Below are positions 1-5,011 of a stretch of 7,476 nucleotides of DNA, piece after piece. Under the pieces are notes generated by a model. The model was not told where the DNA came from and searched no databases. It saw nothing but the letters and a program-made list of their open reading frames with translations. The number at the start of each line of letters is the position of its first letter. The stretch's first letter is position 1. The translations under genes were made by a program, and so were the position numbers. The DNA comes from Acidobacteriota bacterium (GTDB lineage: Bacteria > Actinomycetota > Acidimicrobiia > Acidimicrobiales > UBA8190): contig JAGWNV010000126.1 of assembly GCA_028872975.1 (NCBI GenBank), positions 1-7,476 on the forward strand. Direction: 5' to 3'.

Positions 1-2
1 AG

Positions 3-1043
3 GTGGCCGAGGCCATCGCCGCCGCCCGGGTGCTCGGCACGTCGGGCCCCGGCCGGGGCCGCACGGCAACGGCGGGGCCGGCCGCTCCGGCAGTGGGGAT
101 GGACGGGGCTCCGGCCCGGCCGGCGGAGGGCAGCCTGGCCGGGCGCGTTGGCCGCCGGGCCGCCGCCCTGTGGGAGGTCACCCGGCCCTTCAGCCTGACC
201 GCCACCACCGTGCCGGTGGCCGCCGGCATCGCCCTCGCCGGGGGGGCGGGCACCATCCGCTGGACCCTGGCGGCGGCCGCCCTCGGCGCCGCCATCCTCC
301 TCCAGGTGGGGACGAACGTCGTGAACGAGGTGTACGACGTCCGCCGGGGCGTGGACTCCATCACCTCCCCCCGGGCCAGCCTGGCCGTGCTCAAGGGCCG
401 GCTGTCGGAGCGCCAGGCCCTCGCCTACGCCACCGCGGCGCTGGCCGTGGCCGTGGGGCTCGGCGGCTGGCTGATCGCGGCGCGGGGGTGGCCGGTGACG
501 CTGCTCGGCATCGCCGGCCTCGTGGGGGGCGTCGGGTACACAGCGCCCCCGCTCCGGCTCAAGTACCGGGCCCTCGGCCTCCCCGTCGTCTTCCTCCTCA
601 TGGGGCCGGTCATGGTGGAGGGCGCCTACTACGTGATGACGGGACGGCTCGACGTCGCCGGCCTGGTGGTGAGCGTCCCCATCGGATGCCTCGTCACGGC
701 CATCCTGCACGGCAACGAGTGGCGCGACATCGCCGAGGACGCCCGCGTCGGGATCTCGACGCTCTCGATCAGGATCGGCGGCCGGCGGGCGTACCTCGCC
801 TACCTCGGGCTCGTCCTCGGCGCATACCTGGCCCTCGTCTGCGAGGTCCTGGCCGGCGCCGTCCCCACCCAGTCCATCGCCGCCGCCCTGTCGCTGCCCC
901 TCATGGTCCGGGTGGTGCTCGCCGCCGCCCTCGGGGCACGCGGCGAGCGGCGGCCGCTCGCCACCATCGACCTCTCCACGGCCCAGCTGCACGCCCTCTT
1001 CGGCGCCCTCCTCGTGGCCGGCCTGGCCGCCGCCGCCGCATGA
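3..1043 (+). CDS. UbiA-family polyprenyltransferase, MenA-like (1,4-dihydroxy-2-naphthoate prenyltransferase type)
   Basis: This is an integral membrane enzyme that would attach a polyprenyl chain to an aromatic acceptor, most likely dihydroxynaphthoate in menaquinone synthesis. Two Asp-rich diphosphate/Mg sites are visible: N105-x2-N108-x3-D112-x5-D118 and N238-x2-R241-D242-x3-D246. The second is followed by G-x-STLSIRIG, which is close to the NxxRDxxxDxxxGxxTLAVRLG signature of MenA. About eight hydrophobic segments run from residue 66 to the C-terminus, as in UbiA proteins. The start is uncertain. The frame is open to the window edge with a GTG at 3, and the first 32 residues are Ala/Gly/Pro-rich and look unlike the family. 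ATG at 99 (314 aa) fits usual MenA length better, but neither start has a clear Shine-Dalgarno site. The gene may also extend beyond the window. The stop overlaps the next gene by ATGA. No other men genes are visible, so another aromatic acceptor is possible. Confidence 0.85.
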   Translation: MAEAIAAARVLGTSGPGRGRTATAGPAAPAVGMDGAPARPAEGSLAGRVGRRAAALWEVTRPFSLTATTVPVAAGIALAGGAGTIRWTLAAAALGAAILLQVGTNVVNEVYDVRRGVDSITSPRASLAVLKGRLSERQALAYATAALAVAVGLGGWLIAARGWPVTLLGIAGLVGGVGYTAPPLRLKYRALGLPVVFLLMGPVMVEGAYYVMTGRLDVAGLVVSVPIGCLVTAILHGNEWRDIAEDARVGISTLSIRIGGRRAYLAYLGLVLGAYLALVCEVLAGAVPTQSIAAALSLPLMVRVVLAAALGARGERRPLATIDLSTAQLHALFGALLVAGLAAAAA

Positions 1044-1705
1044 GGACGCCTCCCGGCACCGGCGACGGGCCCCGGACGGCCCCTGGCGAGCTCGCCGCCG
1101 GCACGGCGCTGGCGGCGGCCTGCTTCGCCGCCACCTTCCGGGGGCCCCGGCCCGCCTTCTGGTCGAGGATGACGGCGACGGGGGTCCTCCTCGGCGCCTT
1201 CGCCCTGGGCCGGCGTCCGGAGCTGCGCCGGCCGCGGCCCCGACCCCGGCACCTCGTCGAGGGGGCGGCCATCGCCGCCGGGCTCTATGCCGTGTTCCAG
1301 GCGGGCGACCGGGCCGCCCGGCGGGTCATGCCGGGCGGCGGCCGGGACATCGCCGCCATCTACGACCTGCGCAGCGGGCAGAGCGCGGCGCGCATCGCCG
1401 CCCGGCTCGCCACCGTGATCGCCCCCGCCGAGGAGCTCTTCTGGCGGGGATGGCTGCAGCGGTCCCTCGGCGCCGGACGTGGGCGGTGGCAGGCAGCGGC
1501 GCTGGCGGCGGGCGCCTACGGGGCCGTCCACGTCCCCTCGGGCAACCCGACCCTGGTGGGCGCCGCCACGGTGGCGGGCGCCTACTGGTCGTCCCTCGCC
1601 GCCCTCGGGGTCGACATGGAGTCGCTCGTTGTGAGCCACCTGCTGTGGGACGTGGTGATCTTCCTCGTCGCCCCCACCGAGCGCCCCGCCCCTACGGGCG
1701 GTTGA
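1040..1705 (+). CDS. CPBP (CAAX/Abi) family intramembrane glutamic protease
   Basis: This 221-aa membrane protein carries the CPBP/Rce1-like motifs in order: E131-E132-x3-R136, then Y160-x3-H164, then H200-x3-D204. These are the proposed catalytic Glu pair and supporting His/Asp residues. Hydrophobic segments lie around 18-33, 42-55, 74-86, 119-130, 151-165, 171-190 and 196-212, so the catalytic residues sit in or next to membrane helices. Known members cleave prenylated CAAX proteins, mature bacteriocins or give self-immunity; the substrate here is unknown. The ATG at 1040 overlaps the prenyltransferase stop (ATGA) and has no Shine-Dalgarno site, so translation is probably coupled. The same frame is open far upstream to 170, but that stretch is a Pro/Arg-rich shadow of the prenyltransferase. 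The 3' end overlaps the convergent dioxygenase gene by 14 bases. Confidence 0.85.
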   Translation: MRTPPGTGDGPRTAPGELAAGTALAAACFAATFRGPRPAFWSRMTATGVLLGAFALGRRPELRRPRPRPRHLVEGAAIAAGLYAVFQAGDRAARRVMPGGGRDIAAIYDLRSGQSAARIAARLATVIAPAEELFWRGWLQRSLGAGRGRWQAAALAAGAYGAVHVPSGNPTLVGAATVAGAYWSSLAALGVDMESLVVSHLLWDVVIFLVAPTERPAPTGG

Positions 1706-2828
1706 GCCGGGCCACCTGCTCGGTGCGGTTGCGGACGAGGTCGTTGAAGGCCTCGCCGGGCCCGACGTGGTCCCAGAGGGCGGCCGGGTAGTAGGTCACG
1801 TACATCGTCCGCCGCCCCCCGGCGCCGGTCGGCTCGGGCGAGGCGTGCATGAGGTCCTGCACGTGGACGGTCACGTCGCCGGGGGCGGTGTCGACGGCGA
1901 GGACCGGCACGTCCTCGAGGCAGTCCTGCCAGCGGTAGTGGATGGCATGGCCGTGGCTGCCTGGGACGACGAGCAGGTTGCCCCTGGTGGCGTCGGAGCC
2001 GGTGAGCTGGATGCCGACGCTGACCGACGGGCAGAGGATGGCGTGGCCCCCCATGCCGCAGTCCTGGTGCCAGGGGATGTTGGACAGCCCGCTCGTCCTG
2101 CCCGGCACTTTGATGAGCACGGCGCTCCCCTCCATGCGGTCGGGGGCGAGGCGCAGGGCGGGGTCGAGGAGGGTGCCGAGACGCCGGACGCGGGCGTCGC
2201 CCTCGAGACCGGCGAGGAGGGCGGACCGCAGCGTCGTGTAGACGAGCCGGCACAGGGCGGTCGAGCCGTCCTCGGCCCTCACCCACCAGGACCGGTCGTC
2301 ACCGGCCCGGGCCTCCGCCGCCAGCCGGTCGACCTCCTCGTTGGCGGCCGCCATCTCCCCGGCGTCGAAGACGCCCCGGACGTGCAGGTAGCCCATGGCC
2401 CCCAGCTGGGCGGCGAGCTCGGCGTCGTCGGTGTCGAGGGTGAAGGTGGCCCGGGGGTCGCGGCCGCCGAGATCGGATCGGGCCGGGTCGTAGGGCGGGA
2501 CGCCGCCGTGGAGGTAGCGGAGCACCGGGTCCCAGTCCGAGAGCTGGCGGAAGCCGCCGCGCTCGAAGGTGAGCTCCTCGCTCAGGAGGAGGTTCACGAA
2601 GGTGCGGAGCTGTCCGGCCAGGTCGTCCCAGGCCCGGCGGCCGAGCCGCACCGCCGTGGCCCCGTCGTCACGGCCTTCGGCCACGGTGACGGCGTCGCCC
2701 TCGGCGACGTAGGTGACGGCGTCGCCGTCGACGAGGAAGGTGATGGCACCCGACGAGGACACCCGCCGAGCGGCGGCGGCCAGGATCGTCCCGTCCAGCC
2801 CGGGAGCCCGCGGCGGTGCGAGGACCAT
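1692..2828 (-). CDS. Phytanoyl-CoA dioxygenase (PhyH) family protein with SCP2-like N-terminal domain
   Basis: This 378-aa protein is a predicted Fe(II)/2-oxoglutarate oxygenase that would hydroxylate a lipid or other hydrophobic substrate. The C-terminal two-thirds (about 128-350) has the PhyH core: a GYLHVRGVFD-like entry, H254-x-D256 in an IPWHQD context, a GNLLVVPGSH turn (283-292), distal H328 in a DLMHASPEP context, and R339/R340 as candidate 2-oxoglutarate carboxylate binders. The facial triad is therefore intact. Residues about 28-106 do not belong to PhyH. Two beta-like stretches, a 'VRLGRRAWDDLAGQL' segment, a short helix and a 'LTFER..FRQLSDWDPVLR' segment follow the usual SCP2 sterol-carrier order. 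That domain call is inference from pattern only. ATG at 2828 has no Shine-Dalgarno site but a TAnnnT hexamer lies 6 bases upstream, so the message may be leaderless. The gene is divergent from the 59-aa gene and convergent with the protease. Confidence 0.88.
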   Translation of the reverse strand: MVLAPPRAPGLDGTILAAAARRVSSSGAITFLVDGDAVTYVAEGDAVTVAEGRDDGATAVRLGRRAWDDLAGQLRTFVNLLLSEELTFERGGFRQLSDWDPVLRYLHGGVPPYDPARSDLGGRDPRATFTLDTDDAELAAQLGAMGYLHVRGVFDAGEMAAANEEVDRLAAEARAGDDRSWWVRAEDGSTALCRLVYTTLRSALLAGLEGDARVRRLGTLLDPALRLAPDRMEGSAVLIKVPGRTSGLSNIPWHQDCGMGGHAILCPSVSVGIQLTGSDATRGNLLVVPGSHGHAIHYRWQDCLEDVPVLAVDTAPGDVTVHVQDLMHASPEPTGAGGRRTMYVTYYPAALWDHVGPGEAFNDLVRNRTEQVARLNRP

Positions 2829-2834
2829 GAGCCC

Positions 2835-2840
2835 AACGTA
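2835..2840 (-). promoter_or_regulatory. Candidate -10 element of a leaderless promoter for the PhyH gene
   Basis: On the minus strand TACGTT is followed by six bases and then the ATG at 2828. In actinomycetes a TAnnnT hexamer ending about 7 bases before the start codon is the usual arrangement for leaderless mRNA. The lack of any purine-rich ribosome binding site before this ATG fits. No convincing -35 was seen at the right spacing, so this is tentative. Confidence 0.35.
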
Positions 2841-2958
2841 GGCCGCCGCCCCTCGTGACGCGGCGAACGAGCAGCGGCCGCGCCCGGATCGGTCGAACCC
2901 TCAACTTTGCCGATGTACGGGGAGGCTCCGTCTCCTTACTCTCTGTGGTGCAGGACAT

Positions 2959-2966
2959 AGGGGGGA
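2959..2966 (+). promoter_or_regulatory. Ribosome binding site of the 59-aa gene
   Basis: AGGGGGGA sits seven bases before the ATG at 2974. It is the strongest Shine-Dalgarno-like site in the 2829-3562 region and is what decides the start of this otherwise easily missed small gene. Confidence 0.6.
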
Positions 2967-2973
2967 CAGGACC

Positions 2974-3153
2974 ATGGCCACAGGCACCAGGGACCTGCGA
3001 CGTGTCCGCGACGAGATCACGAAGCTCCTCCGGCTGAAGTGCCAGTCGGACCCGAGGACGTGGTCGGCCGTCGAGGTCAGTCGCTACCGCAACCTCTGCG
3101 AGCTCGAGCAGGCGCTCCTCGCCGTCGGGGACCTCGAGGCCGCCGCGTCCTGA
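2974..3153 (+). CDS. Small hypothetical protein, 59 aa
   Basis: An ATG opens 59 codons ending in TGA and starting MATGTRDLRRVRDEITKLLR. It is preceded by a strong purine-rich ribosome binding site, AGGGGGGA at 2959-2966, seven bases before the ATG. That site plus mostly G/C third positions is the main evidence that it is real. The peptide is charged, has no membrane segment or signal peptide, and looks like two amphipathic helices (about 6-24 and 31-52) joined by a SDPRTW turn. Cysteines are at 23 and 42. It starts 145 bases from the divergent PhyH gene, so the two may share a regulatory region. A TACTCT hexamer at 2937-2942 could be its -10, which would give a leader of about 25 bases. A terminator-like hairpin lies 68 bases downstream, suggesting a single-gene transcript. 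I do not recognise the family and assign no function. Confidence 0.65.
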   Translation: MATGTRDLRRVRDEITKLLRLKCQSDPRTWSAVEVSRYRNLCELEQALLAVGDLEAAAS

Positions 3154-3184
3154 GGGGCGCCGCGTCCTGAGGGGCGCCGCCTCC
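3142..3184. repeat. 17-bp tandem duplication spanning a stop codon
   Basis: The unit GCCGCGTCCTGAGGGGC occurs at 3142-3158 and again, identical, at 3159-3175. A partial third copy at 3176-3184 (GCCGCCTCC) has one mismatch. The TGA stop of the 59-aa gene lies in the first unit. Because the unit is 17 bases, gain or loss of a downstream copy does not change the encoded protein. It looks like a recent replication-slippage event. Confidence 0.85.
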
Positions 3185-3221
3185 GGGGGGAGCCCAGGGG
3201 GCGACACGTCGCCCGGACGCG

Positions 3222-3256
3222 CCGGCACCCGCCTGCTCACCGCGGGCGGGTGCCGG
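3222..3256 (+). terminator. Terminator-like perfect 12-bp hairpin
   Basis: CCGGCACCCGCC at 3222-3233 is followed by an 11-base loop and its exact reverse complement at 3245-3256. There is no real U-tract after it (TCGTCAAG), as is common for actinomycete hairpin terminators. It lies 68 bases after the stop of the 59-aa gene and would end that transcript. The stem is symmetric, so it could also act on minus-strand transcription. A smaller hairpin, GGGCGA/TCGCCC with a CACG loop at 3199-3214, lies just upstream. Confidence 0.6.
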
Positions 3257-3562
3257 TCGTCAAGTTGTCGCGCCTCGGCGTGTACGGGCCGACCACCGGT
3301 GTCGGCTGCAAGCGCCGTGGTCCTCGGCGAGCGGAGCCCGGGGAGGTGGGCTCGCTGGTCGCCCGTGCGTCGCGGTTCAGGTCCCGCCCGTCACGGCGAG
3401 GCGCTCCGTACAGGTCCGGTCAAGCAGCGGCCTCACCTCCTCGAGCGGTCCCCCGCTCTGCGTAGGACTGTCGAGGATGGTGTAGTCCCGCGGCCGGGAC
3501 CGGAACAGGGCCCAAGGTCCCACGCCGCTGTAGCGTTGAGGTGCCGTCGACGGGAGCCAGCC
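3257..3562. other. Non-coding, hairpin-rich intergenic stretch
   Basis: No convincing gene is seen here on either strand. The open frames present have Arg/Pro/Ser-rich translations and no ribosome binding site. The stretch holds several possible hairpins. One at about 3395-3437 has arms GAGGC-GCT and AGC-G-GCCTC plus an outer GG/CC pair. GAGCGG/CCGCTC with a TCCC loop lies at 3443-3458, and GGGACC/GGTCCC at 3496-3521. A TAGCGT hexamer at 3531-3536 could be the -10 for the downstream 44-aa gene, giving a leader of about 20 bases. At this G+C content chance hairpins are frequent, so an RNA gene is possible but not shown. Confidence 0.4.
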
Positions 3563-3697
3563 ATGCACGACAAGTCGATGCCCTCGGGACACGCCAAGAA
3601 GTCGGGCAGGAACCTGAAGGAGAAGCGGGCGACGAAGCGGGCCAAGAAGGAGTCCCTTCCCAAGCACCGCAAGCGGATCGCCCAGGCGCATTCCTGA
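3563..3697 (+). CDS. Small, very basic hypothetical protein, 44 aa
   Basis: ATG at 3563 has GGGAG at 3552-3556, six bases upstream, and opens 44 codons beginning MHDKSMPSGHAKKSG. Ten Lys and five Arg (34%) against three acidic residues give a net charge near +12. A central 'LKEKRATKRAKKES' segment would form a positively charged helix. Such K/R-rich peptides of about 45-60 aa with a KEKRAxKRAKK core are, as I recall, common unannotated genes in high-GC actinobacteria. Nucleic-acid or ribosome association is a guess from charge. The frame is open upstream to 3299, but that extension has no ribosome binding site and its residues look like non-coding translation, so the ATG at 3563 is preferred. 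The alcohol dehydrogenase follows after 19 bases, so the two are likely co-transcribed. Confidence 0.75.
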   Translation: MHDKSMPSGHAKKSGRNLKEKRATKRAKKESLPKHRKRIAQAHS

Positions 3698-3716
3698 GCG
3701 AGGAAGAGGGGGCACG

Positions 3717-4946
3717 GTGCAGGGACTGCTCTACGGCGTGCGCCCCGAGGCGTGGGAGGCGCCCGACGACGCCAACCGGCTCCTGGCCGGGCTGGCCCGG
3801 GTCCCGATGCGGCTCATGGAGCTCGAGGCGCCCGCCCCGCCGAGACCCGACTGGGTGATCGCCCGGACCCGCCTCACCGGGATCTGCGGGTCGGACGCCA
3901 AGCAGGTGTTCATGGACTTCGGCGAGGAGAACACCGACAGCCCCCTCGCCCACCTCTTCACCTTCCCGACGGTCCTCGGCCACGAGGTCGTCGCCGAGGT
4001 GGCCGAGCTCGGCCCCGAGGCCCGGGGCCTCGAGGTCGGCCAGCGGGTGGTGCTCAACCCGTGGCTGTCGTGCGGGCCTCGGGGGATCACGCCGCCGTGC
4101 CCCTCCTGCCAGGACGGGGACCTGAGCCTGTGCTGGCACTTCACCGACGGCGAGCTGGCCGCCGGCATCCACACCGGGACCTCCAAGGACGCCCCCGGCG
4201 GCTACGCCGAGCTGTTCCCGGCCCACGACTCGATGCTCATCGCCGTGCCCGACTCCGTCCCCGACGAGCTCGCCGTCTTCGCCGACCCCTTCGCCGTCTC
4301 GCTCCACTCGGTCACCCGCCACCCGCCGCCGCCGGGCGGCAAGGCCCTCGTCTACGGCGCCGGGGCGCTCGGCCTGTGCGCCACGGCCATCCTCCGGGCC
4401 CTGCACCCCGACGTCGAGGTGATGACCGTGGCCCGGTTCCCGGCCCAGGCGGCCCTGGCACGGGCGCTCGGGGCGACGGTGGCCGATCCCGAGCCCCGCC
4501 TCGCACTCGTCGAGCAGGCCGCCCAGTGGTCGGGCGGCCGGCTCCAGCCCGCCTCGAAGGGCCTGCCCATGGCCCATCCCGGCGGCATCGACGTCGTCTA
4601 CGACACGATCGGCAAGCCCGAGACCTTCGAGGTCGGCGTCCGGCTGCTCCGGACGCGGGGGACCCTCGTGAAGAGCGGCGTCCACGGCCCGGCCCGCTGG
4701 GAGTGGTCACCGCTGTACTTCAAGGAGATCTCCTGGGTGGGCTCCAACGCCTTCGGGATCGAGGAGGTGGACGGCGTCCGCAAGCACGGGATCGCCCACT
4801 ATCTCGACCTCGTCGAGGAAGGCCGGGTCGACCTGTCGGCCATGCTGACCCACACCTTCCGGATCGAACAGTGGCGGGAGGCCTTCGGCGCGCTGGCGAC
4901 GCAGGCCACGAGCGGCGCCGTCAAGGTCGCCTTCGACTTCCGCTAA
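3717..4946 (+). CDS. Zinc-dependent medium-chain alcohol dehydrogenase family protein
   Basis: This 409-aa protein of the MDR superfamily would interconvert an alcohol and its aldehyde or ketone using NAD(P). The GroES-like N-terminal half has the catalytic zinc ligands C57 (GICGSD), H89-E90 (LGHE) and D190 (FADPFAV). The Rossmann half has G214-A-G-A-L-G-L near 214-220 after a beta strand (LVYGAG). The structural-zinc lobe is unusual: C128-x2-C131-x7-C139 match the last three cysteines of the family cluster, but the first expected Cys (near 125) is absent and C119 lies 8 residues further up. The substrate cannot be read from the sequence. At 409 aa it is longer than the usual ~340-380, with extra residues near 10-35 and 68-80. 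The GTG start is supported by a purine-rich site (GGAAGAGGGGG, 3702-3712). It follows the 44-aa gene by 19 bases and is convergent with the amine oxidase, 65 bases away, with no clear terminator between. Confidence 0.88.
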   Translation: MQGLLYGVRPEAWEAPDDANRLLAGLARVPMRLMELEAPAPPRPDWVIARTRLTGICGSDAKQVFMDFGEENTDSPLAHLFTFPTVLGHEVVAEVAELGPEARGLEVGQRVVLNPWLSCGPRGITPPCPSCQDGDLSLCWHFTDGELAAGIHTGTSKDAPGGYAELFPAHDSMLIAVPDSVPDELAVFADPFAVSLHSVTRHPPPPGGKALVYGAGALGLCATAILRALHPDVEVMTVARFPAQAALARALGATVADPEPRLALVEQAAQWSGGRLQPASKGLPMAHPGGIDVVYDTIGKPETFEVGVRLLRTRGTLVKSGVHGPARWEWSPLYFKEISWVGSNAFGIEEVDGVRKHGIAHYLDLVEEGRVDLSAMLTHTFRIEQWREAFGALATQATSGAVKVAFDFR

Positions 4947-5011
4947 CCGTCTCGTCCTGCCCCGGGCCCGGTTGCGGCGCCGGCTCGCCCAGGCGGATGG
5001 TGCGTCGCCGA

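Noticed and set aside
1767..2858. 363-codon plus-strand open frame opposite the PhyH gene
   Set aside because: It is an antisense shadow. The translation is Gly/Val/Glu/Arg-rich with no motifs, while the minus-strand frame has an intact Fe-binding triad.
2668..3240. 190-codon minus-strand open frame across the divergent intergenic region
   Set aside because: It would overlap the start of the PhyH gene in another frame and run antisense to the 59-aa gene; the sequence is Arg-rich and motif-free.
3374..3390. GGTTCAGGTCCC, which looks like a tRNA T-arm
   Set aside because: The flanking bases do not form a 5-bp T stem around a 7-base loop, and no acceptor stem or anticodon arm is present.
3411..3428. 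CAGGTCCGG and AAGCAGC near each other, resembling the core of bacterial SRP RNA
   Set aside because: The GGAA tetraloop and its closing GG are missing (two bases separate the two blocks instead of four), and I could not find the flanking helix of an SRP RNA. An Rfam SRP model scan would settle it.
3250..3465. 71-codon plus-strand frame after the terminator-like hairpin
   Set aside because: It begins inside the hairpin stem, lacks a ribosome binding site, and reads as Arg/Ser/Pro-rich non-coding translation.
3420..4685. 421-codon minus-strand open frame opposite the alcohol dehydrogenase
   Set aside because: It is a shadow. The plus-strand frame has all catalytic zinc ligands and a Rossmann motif.
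4947..5011. Possible bidirectional terminator between the convergent alcohol dehydrogenase and amine oxidase genes
   Set aside because: Only short GC palindromes (CCGGGCCCGG) are seen. No stem with a sensible loop or U-tract stands out.
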